From: Actinomyces naeslundii
GTDB lineage: Bacteria > Actinomycetota > Actinomycetes > Actinomycetales > Actinomycetaceae
DNA: 64,000 bases
Assembly (NCBI RefSeq): GCF_001956585.1
Contig: NZ_MSRR01000009.1
Coordinates: forward strand, 124,001 to 188,000
Direction of reading: 5' to 3'
The notes beneath the pieces were generated by a model. It made no database searches, had not been told where the DNA came from, and saw only the letters and a list, made by a program, of their open reading frames with translations. Shown in pieces: positions 52,434 through 61,538 of the stretch. How positions within the stretch are numbered: position 1 is the first letter of the stretch; each line of letters begins with the position of its first letter. Made by a program: the position numbers and the translations under genes.

Positions 52434-52614
52434 GGATGCATCGCCTCCTTGTGTCTGGTCGGTCGGGTGCGGGGAAGTCGGGATGCGCAGTGGGCCGGAA
52501 CCGGCGCACGAGTCCACACGAGTCAGAGAGACTACCCCCGCCCTCGACGGCCCGGAGGCATCCGAGGGGACGCAGAGCGCGCGCGGGTGCGTCACAAGGC
52601 GTCACAATAGGGGC

Positions 52615-53961
52615 ATGCTCATGCCGTACGCACCCTCCGCCGAACCACTTACGCGCCTGGCCGACGGGACGGTCAAGCAGATCAGCCCCTTCACCGGCAC
52701 CGAGGTGTGGACCGTGCCGGGCCGCGCCAACCGCCCCATCTCGCACCCGGTCGCCGAGGTCCGCCCGCTCGAGGCGGCCGACCGCACCCACAGCTGCGCC
52801 TTCTGCTCGGGGCGCTACCTGGAGACACCCCCGGAGAAGGCACGCGTCGTGCGCCGGGCCGACGGCGGCTTCGAGCGTCTCGACGCTCTTACCGTCTCCG
52901 CCCTGTTCGACACGGTGGCCGAGTTCCGGCGGGTGCCCAACCTCTTCGAGATCCTCTCCTTCGACTACTGGCACATCAACCACGGCTACGAGATCCCCGA
53001 CGCCGCCCGCGAGCGCATGGAGGCCTACCTGGCCGAGCCGGCCGGCGTCGAGCACGTCGAGCGGGTGGCGCGCACCAAGCTGGCGGCTGCGGGCGCGGAC
53101 CCGGACTCCTGGGACTCGATGGACGAGCGGACCCGCCACACCTTCCTGGCGGCCTTCTTCGCCGGGGGCCACGACGTCATCGTCGGCCGACGCCACTTCA
53201 CCGACGACGCCGTCGACACCTCCGCCCTGGCCGGCTCGGGAACCCTGAGCGTGGCAGAGCACCGTGCCTACACGCGCCTGGCGATCCACGCGATGCAGAG
53301 CCTGTACGAGGCCAACCGGTGGGTGCGCTACGTAGCCGTCTTCCAGAACTGGCTGCGGCCGGCCGGGGCGAGCTTCGACCACCTGCACAAGCAGCTGGTG
53401 GGCATCGACGAGCGCGGCGTGACCAGTCAGCTGGAGCTGCAGAAGGTGCGGGTCAACCCCAACCTGTACAACGAGATGGCGGTGGACTACGCCGCCTACC
53501 AGGGACTGCTCGTGGCGAGCAACGAGCACGCGGTGGCCTTCGCCGGATTCGGGCACCGCTACCCGACGCTGGAGGTGTACTCGACGTCGGCCATGCCCGA
53601 GCCGTGGCTCATGAGCCGCGAGGAGGTCGACGCCGTCGCCGACCTGGTCCACGCCCTGCACGCGGCCACGGGCGCGGACGTGCCCAGCAACGAGGAGTGG
53701 CACCACAAGCCCCTCGACGTGGACCAGCCCATGCCCTGGCACATCACACTCAAGTGGCGGGTCTCGACCCTGGCCGGTTTCGAGGGCGGCACGAAGATCT
53801 ACCTCAACACGATCGACCCGTGGACGCTGCGCAACCGCGTGGTGGCGCGGCTGGAGGACCTGCGGGCGGACCGGCTCATCGCTCCGATGGCCGTGGGTGA
53901 GGAGTGCCCGACGACCCCCAACCGGCTCCTGTACAACCCGGTCCTGACCGCCAGGCCGTAG
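52615..53961 (+). CDS. DUF4921 family GalT/HIT-like protein
   Basis: The 448-residue protein has a CAFC zinc-type pair, the segment EILSFDYWHINHGYE, a HIT-like histidine motif (SFDHLHKQLVG near residue 260) and MPWHITLKWRVSTLAGFEGGTKIYLNTIDPW. It resembles nucleotidyl-transferases of the GalT group, in which a histidine accepts a nucleotide, and corresponds to DUF4921. No substrate is known. CACAAT ends six bases before this ATG (leaderless option); a second in-frame ATG six bases on has AGGGG at normal spacing. Confidence 0.82.
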   Translation: MLMPYAPSAEPLTRLADGTVKQISPFTGTEVWTVPGRANRPISHPVAEVRPLEAADRTHSCAFCSGRYLETPPEKARVVRRADGGFERLDALTVSALFDTVAEFRRVPNLFEILSFDYWHINHGYEIPDAARERMEAYLAEPAGVEHVERVARTKLAAAGADPDSWDSMDERTRHTFLAAFFAGGHDVIVGRRHFTDDAVDTSALAGSGTLSVAEHRAYTRLAIHAMQSLYEANRWVRYVAVFQNWLRPAGASFDHLHKQLVGIDERGVTSQLELQKVRVNPNLYNEMAVDYAAYQGLLVASNEHAVAFAGFGHRYPTLEVYSTSAMPEPWLMSREEVDAVADLVHALHAATGADVPSNEEWHHKPLDVDQPMPWHITLKWRVSTLAGFEGGTKIYLNTIDPWTLRNRVVARLEDLRADRLIAPMAVGEECPTTPNRLLYNPVLTARP

Positions 53962-53966
53962 GGGCC

Positions 53967-54022
53967 GGTGGGCGCGATCCGACGCCGGCGGCGCCGGACT
54001 GGGCCGGCCGTACTGCACGAGG
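53967..54022. repeat. 56-bp direct repeat with hairpin, left copy
   Basis: This segment matches 54969-55024 at most positions (about 90% by eye; for example GATCCGACGCCGGCGG versus CAGTCCGACGCCGGCG). Its hairpin arms are imperfect. It begins 6 bases after the DUF4921 stop and may be that gene's transcript end. With its right copy it brackets the TacA/TacT genes. Confidence 0.65.
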
Positions 54023-54126
54023 GGCGGGACAAGATGGCCGGAAGATGCCCGCACCGCGGGAGTCACAGGCCTTGCATACTCCCATCTCTGTACGTACATT
54101 ATCCGCACCATGAAGGAGGTCAGAAC

Positions 54127-54432
54127 ATGCCAACCGCAACAGCCCGCAGAACCCGAAGAATCGACCTGCGCGCCACACCGCGTCAGGAGACTCTGATTCA
54201 GCAAGCCGCCTCCCAGACGGACCGCTCCGTCAGCGAGTTCATCCTGTCCTCAGCGACACTTGAGGCTGAGCGCGTTCTCGCCGATCGCCGCTGGTTCTCC
54301 GTGACATCGGAGCAGTTCGACGCCATTGAGGCCGTGCTGGACGCTCCACTGGAGGAAACGTCCCGTTTCGCCCGCCTATGGAACCGCCCCTCGCCCTTCG
54401 GGACCCGCATCGACCTCGACAACGAATCGTGA
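54127..54432 (+). CDS. DUF1778 antitoxin (TacA-like)
   Basis: The 101-residue protein has a ribbon-helix-helix N-terminus (TRRIDLRATPRQETLIQQAASQTDRSVSEFILSSATLEAERVL), the TacA/DUF1778 pattern, and a C-terminal segment for toxin binding (EQFDAIEAVLDAPLEETSRFARLW). The ATG has an ideal GGAGG site. It overlaps the GNAT toxin by four bases (GTGA). It should neutralise the acetyltransferase and repress the operon. Confidence 0.9.
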   Translation: MPTATARRTRRIDLRATPRQETLIQQAASQTDRSVSEFILSSATLEAERVLADRRWFSVTSEQFDAIEAVLDAPLEETSRFARLWNRPSPFGTRIDLDNES

Positions 54433-54944
54433 GCAGCGGAGGCCTCCAGGCCCCTCGGCGCCTCATCCGCCAGGACGTCACAGCAGGGTTCCAGAGCGGG
54501 GCGAAGGAGCTGGATGACTGGTTCCAGCGCTACGCGTGGCAGAACCAGAAGGCCAACAATGCCGTCGTATACGTCACCACCCAGGATGACGTCATTCTCG
54601 GTTACTACGCCATCACGACGGCCGCCTACTCCCGCAATGACGCACCGGAGGGACTCAATCACCGTAGCCGACCGGAGGAGATTCCATGCATCCTCCTGGC
54701 CCGGCTCGCAGTTGATGAGCGGGCCCAGGGGCACGGAATCGGCGCAGCACTACTCAAGGACGCGATCGAGCGTTGCTACATGCTCAGCCGAGAAGTGGGT
54801 GCTGCCGCCCTTGTCGTGCACTGTCGAGATGAGCAGGCGCGCTCCTTCTATCTCGCCAACGGCGACTTTCTTCCATCACCCGCCAACAACCTGCACCTGC
54901 TGCTCCCCATGAAGCGGCTGAGCCGGATGCTCGGGTCCTCCTGA
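54429..54944 (+). CDS. GNAT toxin (TacT-like tRNA acetyltransferase)
   Basis: The 171-residue GNAT protein begins with RRLIRQDVTAGFQSGAKELDDWFQRYAWQNQKANNAVVYV, the typical TacT start, and has the acetyl-CoA loop in AVDERAQGHGIGAALL. TacT-type toxins acetylate aminoacyl-tRNA and stop translation. I start at the GTG at 54429 that overlaps the antitoxin stop. The module sits between two direct repeats and was probably acquired as a cassette. Confidence 0.9.
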   Translation: MSSGGLQAPRRLIRQDVTAGFQSGAKELDDWFQRYAWQNQKANNAVVYVTTQDDVILGYYAITTAAYSRNDAPEGLNHRSRPEEIPCILLARLAVDERAQGHGIGAALLKDAIERCYMLSREVGAAALVVHCRDEQARSFYLANGDFLPSPANNLHLLLPMKRLSRMLGSS

Positions 54945-54968
54945 GCCGAACCGGCCGCGAGAGCCGAG

Positions 54969-55024
54969 GGTGGGCGCAGTCCGACGCCGGCGGCGTCGGA
55001 CTGCGCCGGCCGTATTGCACGAGG
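54969..55024. repeat. 56-bp direct repeat with hairpin, right copy
   Basis: This copy carries a perfect 16-bp hairpin, arms 54973-54988 and 54992-55007 with loop ggc, and then the shared GGCCGTATTGCACGAGG. It starts 25 bases after the toxin stop and could be a terminator or insertion site. See the left copy. Confidence 0.65.
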
Positions 55025-55131
55025 CCCGGGTTGTACCGACCAGGGGTTGTCCGTACTGCGCGGGCTCGGGACTCGCGTGGAGTACGGCGAAGCGGCCAGC
55101 GAGAGAGCGGGCCTCGGCGGCCGCGGCAGTC

Positions 55132-55998
55132 TCAGCAGCCCAGGGCGCTGCGCTCCTCGGGACCCACCCAGCCCGAGCGGCTCTCCAGGGCGCGGAACCA
55201 GCGGGCCAGCGCTGGCCAGAAGGAGATCGACGGCGCCTCCCCGCCGGGGTAGTGCTGACGCCCGCCGTACTCGTAGGACTGGACGGTGGTGAACAGGCGG
55301 ATGTCGCTGCCGGTGGGCTTGTCGCCGCACAGGTACTGGCCGATCGCGACGACGGCGGACAGGGCCGGCCCGTCGAGCATCGTCAGGCCGTCCTCGCGGG
55401 AGGCCTCCATCCGCGTGGCCCGGGCCAGGAGGGTGTCGATGACGTCGAAGCCCACGAGCACGCCGTTGGCCGCAGCCGCAGCCTTCTCCGGGTCCTTGGA
55501 GTGGGTGGCCACCGCATGGCCGACGTTGATCTGGGAGCCGATCCACTCGTCCCAGGCGTCGGTGGAGTTGCGGCGGTTGAGTGGGTAGAGGTCCGGGGCG
55601 CCCTCGCGCTGGAGGTCCCACCAGGCGGTGGACAGATCGAAGAGCATGTCGCCGGAGTCGTCGCTGACGACCTCGCCGGTGGTCATGTCCACCAGGGCAG
55701 GGACGGTGGGGGGCGGCTCGTAGCCGGGGGTCTTCTCATAGACCTCGGCCAGGGAGCGGGCGCCGAGCGCCGGGTCGACGCCGGGCTCGCCGTCGGGACC
55801 GGTCAGCTCCCAGTAGCCGTCCGCACCCTTGCCGTAGGTCCAGGACACGGGAAGCGCCTCGGTCAGGCCGAGCAGGCGCCGGGCGATGAGGACGCGGCGG
55901 CACCACGGGCACGAGCCCGCCGCCACGAGTCGATAGCGCCCCGCCTCCACGGGTAGGTCGCCACTGGGTGAGAATCGGTGTGAGACTGCGATGGCCAT
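55132..55998 (-). CDS. Glutathione S-transferase-like (Xi class) reductase
   Basis: The 288-residue protein has the active-site motif SCPWCRR (residues 28-34) near its N-terminus and the Xi-class segment MDMTTGEVVSDDSGDML-like (VDMTTGEVVSDDSGDML), with AWWDLQREGAPDLYPLNRR and an alpha-helical C-terminal domain (YLCGDKPTGSDIRLFTTV). Xi enzymes reduce glutathionyl-hydroquinones; actinobacteria lack glutathione, so a mycothiol conjugate is the likely substrate. The start at 55998 has a GGAGG site. It is separated from the upstream TPR gene by 202 bases. Confidence 0.82.
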   Translation of the reverse strand: MAIAVSHRFSPSGDLPVEAGRYRLVAAGSCPWCRRVLIARRLLGLTEALPVSWTYGKGADGYWELTGPDGEPGVDPALGARSLAEVYEKTPGYEPPPTVPALVDMTTGEVVSDDSGDMLFDLSTAWWDLQREGAPDLYPLNRRNSTDAWDEWIGSQINVGHAVATHSKDPEKAAAAANGVLVGFDVIDTLLARATRMEASREDGLTMLDGPALSAVVAIGQYLCGDKPTGSDIRLFTTVQSYEYGGRQHYPGGEAPSISFWPALARWFRALESRSGWVGPEERSALGC

Positions 55999-56200
55999 GG
56001 GGTGCCTCCCGGGAGGGTCGTCAAGGGGGTCGTGGTGCCCAAGGCTTATCATTCCTCGCCCGACCGCGGCCGTCAGCCGATTCACACGGGGCGAACCTCC
56101 CACGCGTCACATTGCGATACGCCACCCACGCACGCCCCAGGGGACCTTTGACCCGTACGGGGACGCTCTCGACTCAACGGGCGAGGCGCAGCACCGCGGG

Positions 56201-59200
56201 TCAGCGCAGCGTCTCCTCGATGGAGACCACGAACTCCAGGGCGTCGTGGCCGTCCCACTGCGGCTCACCCAGCAGGTCGCGCACGCGAGCGCAGGCGGCC
56301 AGGGCGTCGTCTCGCTCGCCGCGCTCGGCGTGCAGGCGGGCCAGCATGCACAGGGCGCGCGAGGCCGAGTCCCGGTCCTCGGTGTCCATGTATCCGTCGT
56401 AGGCGGCCTCGCAGTGCTGGACGGCCTGCCAGTTCTGGCCGGTGCGCCACAGGATCCAGGCCATGTCGTCGTGCCAGTCGCCGATCTCCCAGGCCGAGGA
56501 GTAGCCCTCGGTGTCGGCCACGCCGGCGAAGGCCTGGCGGGCCTCCTCCATGACCTCCCGGGCCTCGTCGAGCCGGGCGCGGGCCATGGGCAGGGTGAGG
56601 TCGTCCACCAGCGCCCGGGCCGAGCGGCGCAGCGCTCGCCCCCGGTCCAGGCAGCCCTGGTCGGTGCGGGTGTCCTCCAGGTCAGCGGCCTGGCGGAACA
56701 GGGTGGCGGCGCGCACATTGTCCTTGAGGTTGGAGGCGGCCATCGCCGCGTGCGAGAGGTACTCCCCCGCCAGCGCCCGGCGTCCCTGGTCCTGCAGGAT
56801 CCGGGCGGCGGCCAGCGAGTGCTCGGCGACACTGTCCTCCTCCCCCATGGCCATACCGGTCTGGGCCAGGAGCCGGTGCAGGTACAGGGCGATGCTCCCG
56901 GCCCCGGCGCGCTGAGCCAGGGACAGTGCGGACTCCAGGACCTCGGCGCTCTCCAGGTAGCGCTCGGAGGCCTCCAGCGCCGAGCCCAGAGACAGCAGCG
57001 AGGCCACGGCGTACAGCGTGATGCCGGCGGCCAGCATGATGTTGGCCTGCTCGCGGAACTGGGTGATGGCCTCGTCGAACTGCCCCACCTCCATCGAGGA
57101 GATGCCCAGCAGCCTCCGCCCGCGGGCGGCCAGGACCGGGGAGACCTTCTCATGGCGGCGCATGACCTCCTCGGCTAGGAGGCAGCCGTTGTAGACGTCG
57201 CCGCACTCGGCCAGGACCTCGGCGCGCGCCATGTCGAGGATGTCGTCCATCCGCTCGGCGTGGCGGTCCTCGGGGACGACCGCGGCGGCCCGGGCGACGA
57301 CCTGGATCGCCCCGAGGGCCTCATCGCGGGCGTGCAGGTCGGTGAGGACCGAGGCGCCCACGAGCAGCGCGTCGGCGGCCAGGACGAGGGCATCGGTGCC
57401 ACCGGGATCGAGCAGCTCGGTGGACACCAGGTCCTCGATCTGGGCCTCAACCTGCCCGATGAGCGAGGTGGCGCGCCGCAGGCGCTGGTCGCGCTCGGCC
57501 TCCAGGGGGCGCTCGGCGATGGAGTCGGCGGTGATCTCGTTGTCGAGGTTGAGCAGGTCGACGTAGTAGGCGCCCAGCGGCCCGAAGGCCAGCTCGATGA
57601 GGGGTCGGATCCGCAGGCGCTCGGCGATGGCCTCGTCCATCTCGGTACGACACGTCAGGGCGGCGGCCCGCAGCAGGCCGGTGTGGTACTCCAGGCCCGG
57701 GATCTCCTCACCGGGCGGCGGCAGCAGGTCGCGCGTGGCCACCTGGTCGACGACGTACCAGTAGTCCATCGTCGAGGAGCCGATGGAGCGGCGGTGCTCG
57801 ACGTAGCGGCGCACCGCGTCCTCTCCACTGCGCACCGGCCGGGGACGCACGAGGTCCACCAGCGGGAAGGGCTCGTCACCGCCCTGGTGGCTGGTGACGG
57901 CGCGTCCGGCACGGGTGCGTCGGGCACCCGCCTCCGGGCTCGACGACGTCGTCCGGGGCGCGTGCTCCTGGATCGATCCCTCGTCGTCGGCCACGAGGCC
58001 CAGGAGGGAGGCGACGTCGGGCTCGGCGCCGTCCTCGTTTACGGTCAGGCTCGTCTGGGCCGGCTCGGGCAGCTCCTCGGAGGGCTCCAGGAGGTCGACC
58101 TCCACGCCGAGCCCGTGAACCGCGCCGGGAGCGGCGTCGAAGACGGCCCGTACCAGGGAGCGCTCCAGGTGGTCGGAGATCGTGGAGTTGCCGTTGCGGG
58201 CGTCGAACTGCTGGGCCAGGCGCCGGGCCCAGCCGGTCATCTCGGCGTAGGCGCGCGAGATGGTGGTGGAGGCCTCCAACCCCGGCAGCGGGTACCACAA
58301 GTCGGCGGTCGGGAGCTCGACGCCCAGGGCCTCCTCGCCCCGACCGGCCCGCTCGGCCTCGCGCAGCACCAGGCTCATGCCTCGCAGCGCCGACAGCAGC
58401 ACGTAGGCGGACTCGGCCTGGGCCAGCCAGGGCAGGTGGCGTCGCAGGATCTCCAGGCCGCGGTCCACCCGCCTCACGAGGGCCAGGTACTCCAGGTGGT
58501 AGGACAAGGAGATGAGGGCCTTGGGCGTGCGGCGGATCTCCCGGTAGGAGCGCAGGTGGGCCTCCCAGGCGGCCCGGGGCCGTCCGGAGGCCAGCAGGGG
58601 CAGCAGCACGAGGGACTGCGTGGTCTGGGGCTGCTCGGCGCAGCCGACGGCGCCGGTCAGCACGGGCACGGCCGTGGCCACGGCCAGCTCCCACGCCTCG
58701 GTGCGGTAGGCGAAGGCCACCTGTCGCATGGGGTCGCAGCCCTCGCAGTCGGCGTTCTCATCGCGGTGGGTGGCCCGCCAGGCGGCCAGCTCCTCGGCGG
58801 CCTCCTCCTCAAGCCCCAGCAGGCCGGCGACCGAGGCGCGCTCGCCGTGGACGACGTGCATGGAGGCACCCCCGGCGCGGTAGAACTCCTCGAGGCTGGC
58901 CTCGAGCTGGCGCACCTTGTCCTTGGAGACCTTGGGATTGGCGGCCGCCACGGCCACCGCCCGCTTGAAGTGCCAGTGCAGGGTGCGCACCTGGGCGTCG
59001 TCGAACAGCTCGGGACGTCTCTGGTAGCGGGCGAGGTTCCACACGAAGGGCTCCAGCGCCTTCCACTCCTCATTGCCCTGCTGGTAGGCCTCGGTCAGGG
59101 CCAGCCGGGTGGCGACCCGCAGGTCCTCCTCACCCAGGGCGTCCGCCCAGCTGACCGCCTCCGCGACAAGGGCCGAGGTCCTGGGGCCGTGGCCGAGGGC

Positions 59201-59245
59201 ATCGGCGTAGGCAAGGCGCTCGAGGATGTCTTCGCGTGTTGTCAT
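56201..59245 (-). CDS. Large TPR-repeat protein
   Basis: The 1014-residue cytosolic-looking protein is almost all alpha-helical. The C-terminal half has several tetratricopeptide-like units with the W-L-G-Y-A-F pattern (for example GRRLLGISSMEVGQFDEAITQFREQANI and RDSASRALCMLARLHAERGERDDALAACARVRDLL). The N-terminal half is weaker but repeat-like; a linker near 420-470 is Glu/Ser/Ala-rich. No enzymatic domain is visible. It probably acts as a scaffold. Start MTTREDIL at 59245, with GGAAGGA before it. It ends the zinc-ribbon/YbjN cluster. Confidence 0.82.
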   Translation of the reverse strand: MTTREDILERLAYADALGHGPRTSALVAEAVSWADALGEEDLRVATRLALTEAYQQGNEEWKALEPFVWNLARYQRRPELFDDAQVRTLHWHFKRAVAVAAANPKVSKDKVRQLEASLEEFYRAGGASMHVVHGERASVAGLLGLEEEAAEELAAWRATHRDENADCEGCDPMRQVAFAYRTEAWELAVATAVPVLTGAVGCAEQPQTTQSLVLLPLLASGRPRAAWEAHLRSYREIRRTPKALISLSYHLEYLALVRRVDRGLEILRRHLPWLAQAESAYVLLSALRGMSLVLREAERAGRGEEALGVELPTADLWYPLPGLEASTTISRAYAEMTGWARRLAQQFDARNGNSTISDHLERSLVRAVFDAAPGAVHGLGVEVDLLEPSEELPEPAQTSLTVNEDGAEPDVASLLGLVADDEGSIQEHAPRTTSSSPEAGARRTRAGRAVTSHQGGDEPFPLVDLVRPRPVRSGEDAVRRYVEHRRSIGSSTMDYWYVVDQVATRDLLPPPGEEIPGLEYHTGLLRAAALTCRTEMDEAIAERLRIRPLIELAFGPLGAYYVDLLNLDNEITADSIAERPLEAERDQRLRRATSLIGQVEAQIEDLVSTELLDPGGTDALVLAADALLVGASVLTDLHARDEALGAIQVVARAAAVVPEDRHAERMDDILDMARAEVLAECGDVYNGCLLAEEVMRRHEKVSPVLAARGRRLLGISSMEVGQFDEAITQFREQANIMLAAGITLYAVASLLSLGSALEASERYLESAEVLESALSLAQRAGAGSIALYLHRLLAQTGMAMGEEDSVAEHSLAAARILQDQGRRALAGEYLSHAAMAASNLKDNVRAATLFRQAADLEDTRTDQGCLDRGRALRRSARALVDDLTLPMARARLDEAREVMEEARQAFAGVADTEGYSSAWEIGDWHDDMAWILWRTGQNWQAVQHCEAAYDGYMDTEDRDSASRALCMLARLHAERGERDDALAACARVRDLLGEPQWDGHDALEFVVSIEETLR

Positions 59246-59604
59246 GGAGTCTGTCCTTCCGGGCGGAGCCTGACGTTGCGCCGTCATGAGGCGGAGGCTT
59301 CCACCGTGCCCTGGGAGCGCCGCGGGAGACAGGCCATCATCCCGCGCCGTTCAACGATGAACGACGGCATAGGCATATCGGCCTCCTTTCATCCAGCGGG
59401 GTGGTCGTCCGACGTCCAGTGTTACCGAACAGTTATAGAATCCGCTACCGCTGCGCCGAGGGGCAACTCGACCGCAGGGCATGTCGGAGACCCACACCGT
59501 ACCCCGACCGACCGGTTCGAGATCCGTCTGCTTCGACGACGTCTCTCACTACTCCAGTGTTTCCAACGGGTTTCGTACAGCCGAGACCACCGGACCCGTA
59601 TGGT
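59246..59604. other. Gap between YbjN and TPR genes
   Basis: These 359 bases hold no supportable gene. A hexamer TATAAC on the minus strand near 59430 could be a -10 of a promoter for the TPR gene. The inverted pair AGACCA (59584-59589)/TGGTCT (59601-59606) lies at the end of the YbjN gene. The TPR gene may therefore have its own promoter. Confidence 0.35.
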
Positions 59605-60375
59605 CTAGGACACGAGCACGGGCTCGGGGGTGTCGGTTGTCTCAACCCCGGTTCCGCCTTCAGCATCACCCAGGGCAATCATGTCCTCATCACTCTTGAC
59701 GCCGGCGTCGGACTCCGCATCGACTTCTGCAGCGGCCTCTGAACCGGCCTCTGAACCGGCCCGCGCAGCCCGCGAATCGGCCTCTGTCCGGGACTGCGCG
59801 TACGCGTCGGTTCCGGGGCCGCTGACGACGGCGGCCATCTCCGGCGTCTGCGTCGTATCGGGCAAGGCGACGGCAACCGCCTCCTGCGCCGTCGTCTCGC
59901 CGGCGGTCTCGGTGCCGGTCGGGCCGGCAGCGTCGTCGAGGATGCCGAGGACCTCGCGCAGAGCCTCGTCGACGCCGTCGAGAATGAAGTCCATGGTGCC
60001 GGCGAGCTGGGCGTCGTCGAGCCCGGCCCCGATATTGGTGAGCACCTCGGCGCACAGGCTCAGCCCAGCGTCATCAACCTCGGTGTAGAGGGCGGGAATG
60101 AGCCGGCCGCTGGAGACCTCCTGGGCCACGGCGCGCACCCGCGAGAGCATCGCGGCGCTCGGGGCGGGGCCGCCGAGATCGTGGTGGGCGCGCACGGCGA
60201 GAATCCGACGGTCGACCACCGTGAGCACGTAGTCGAAGCCGGCCACCGAGGAGCGCACCAGCCCCTCGGACAGGTCGATGTCGTAGCCGTAGCCGCACTG
60301 GGCGAGCCAGGCGGCCAGGCGCCTGAGGGTCACGGTCGGGGTCACGGCCCCCTCCGGCTGGTTCCACCAGGCCAT
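59605..60375 (-). CDS. YbjN-domain protein 1
   Basis: The 256-residue protein has a YbjN domain at residues 1-150 (TLRRLAAWLAQCGYGYDIDLSEGLVRSSVAGFDYVLTVVDRRILAVRAHHDL and AEVLTNIGAGLDDAQLAGTMDFILDGVDEALRE), followed by an acidic Ala/Glu/Thr-rich tail of ~100 residues. YbjN folds like type III secretion chaperones and binds partner proteins. Its start overlaps the stop of the preceding gene by one base (TGATG). It should work with the other YbjN protein and the TPR protein. Confidence 0.8.
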   Translation of the reverse strand: MAWWNQPEGAVTPTVTLRRLAAWLAQCGYGYDIDLSEGLVRSSVAGFDYVLTVVDRRILAVRAHHDLGGPAPSAAMLSRVRAVAQEVSSGRLIPALYTEVDDAGLSLCAEVLTNIGAGLDDAQLAGTMDFILDGVDEALREVLGILDDAAGPTGTETAGETTAQEAVAVALPDTTQTPEMAAVVSGPGTDAYAQSRTEADSRAARAGSEAGSEAAAEVDAESDAGVKSDEDMIALGDAEGGTGVETTDTPEPVLVS

Positions 60376-60815
60376 CAGTCCTCCTCCCAGGTGACGAGCT
60401 CGGGGAAGCGCTCCTCCACGGTGGCGAAGAAGGCCCGGGTCATTCCCAGGCCCATGTCCAGGAAGGCGTCGAGCTGGGCATCGCTCATTCCCTCACCGAC
60501 GTAGGCCACCATCTGGGTGCTCAGCAGCAGCGAGCTCGGGTCGTGGGCGGGGGTGACGGCCAGGTCCGGACCGTAGGTGGCGCGGTGCTGGGTGTCGATG
60601 AAGACCCGCATCTCGTCGAGGCGGCAGGCCGCAGGACGCCCGCGCCACATGCCGGCCACGACGAGGGCGGCCTTCTCGTCATGCAGGTAGATGCCGATGT
60701 CGCAGCCCGGGTAGCCCATGAAGACGGCACCGTCCTCCTCCGGGCCGGCGGCGATGCCGCGCTGGGACAGCCAGGTCTCGACCCTGGCCAGGGTCAGTGC
60801 CGGTTGTGCGCTCAT
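60375..60815 (-). CDS. YbjN-domain protein 2
   Basis: The 146-residue protein has the compact YbjN fold only (LARVETWLSQRGIAAGPEEDGAVFMGYPGCDIGIYLHDEKAALVVAGMWRGRPA, then SLLLSTQMVAYVGEGMSDAQLDAFLDMGLGMTRAFFATVEE). The start at 60815 has GGAAGGAGG upstream, rejecting a longer frame. It couples to YbjN protein 1 through TGATG. A heterodimer of the two is likely. Confidence 0.82.
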   Translation of the reverse strand: MSAQPALTLARVETWLSQRGIAAGPEEDGAVFMGYPGCDIGIYLHDEKAALVVAGMWRGRPAACRLDEMRVFIDTQHRATYGPDLAVTPAHDPSSLLLSTQMVAYVGEGMSDAQLDAFLDMGLGMTRAFFATVEERFPELVTWEED

Positions 60816-60922
60816 GGGCGGGTTCGCCTCCTTCCCGGTGCTGGGTTGTTGCAGGTCTGATGGGAATTGACACGGCTGTGACACCGGCCGGCGGCCCGCC
60901 GACACCGACGCGCGAGCCGGAC

Positions 60923-61381
60923 TCAGAACTCGATATCGGCTGCGATGTCAGCGACCGTGTCGACCTGGCCGGTTCCGGTCTGTGCGCTGCGCACGCTACC
61001 CGGAGAAGCCCCTTTTCCCCTAGTCGAGCCCGGTGCACCGACGGCGTCGGGCCGGCTCGCCGTAGCAGAACCCGCCGGGCCGCCTGCGGCTGCGGGGGCG
61101 TCGGGACCGTCCGGGAGGCGGCCCAGCGCCTGGTCCAGGGAGCGGCCCAGCACCCCGGAGGCCGACTCGGCCAGAGTCAGGCAGCGCGAGTCCATCTGCT
61201 CGGAGGTCTTGTAGCTCCGGCGGCCGGCGGCCGACGTGCGCCTCCCCTTCCCGGCGCGAGCGGCAGGCTCGGTGCGCGAGGCACGGGAGCGCTGCGGTGC
61301 GCCCGAGGCGCCGGCGCCTCCTCGTCCAGCCGATCGGGCGGCGGAGTTGCTGTCCTGGGACTTCTTGCGGAAGCCGACCAT
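60923..61381 (-). CDS. Hypothetical Ala/Gly/Arg-rich protein
   Basis: The 152-residue protein starts MVGFRKKSQDSNSAARSAGRGG and is low-complexity, with a basic N-terminal half and a helical segment in the middle (YKTSEQMDSRCLTLAESASGVLGRSLDQALGRL). A good ribosome site (GAAAGGA) supports its start. I recognise no family. It lies between the zinc-ribbon and YbjN genes on the same strand and is probably a partner of the cluster. Confidence 0.6.
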   Translation of the reverse strand: MVGFRKKSQDSNSAARSAGRGGAGASGAPQRSRASRTEPAARAGKGRRTSAAGRRSYKTSEQMDSRCLTLAESASGVLGRSLDQALGRLPDGPDAPAAAGGPAGSATASRPDAVGAPGSTRGKGASPGSVRSAQTGTGQVDTVADIAADIEF

Positions 61382-61538
61382 GGTGGTCCTTTCGGGAGTC
61401 GAGCGGCCTTGGGCCGCGCAGGGAGTGAAGAGATGGTGAGCCGACGGGATCCGCGAAGGAAGACGCGGGGCGCGCCGTCGGCTCGGGCCGCGTCCGCAGT
61501 ACCGGCGGGCCAGGCCGAGCGGGCGGCGAGATGGGACG

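Noticed and set aside
57260-59608. 782-codon plus-strand frame antisense to the TPR gene
   Set aside because: Composition is that of a mirrored helical Ala/Leu/Glu-rich gene; no features.
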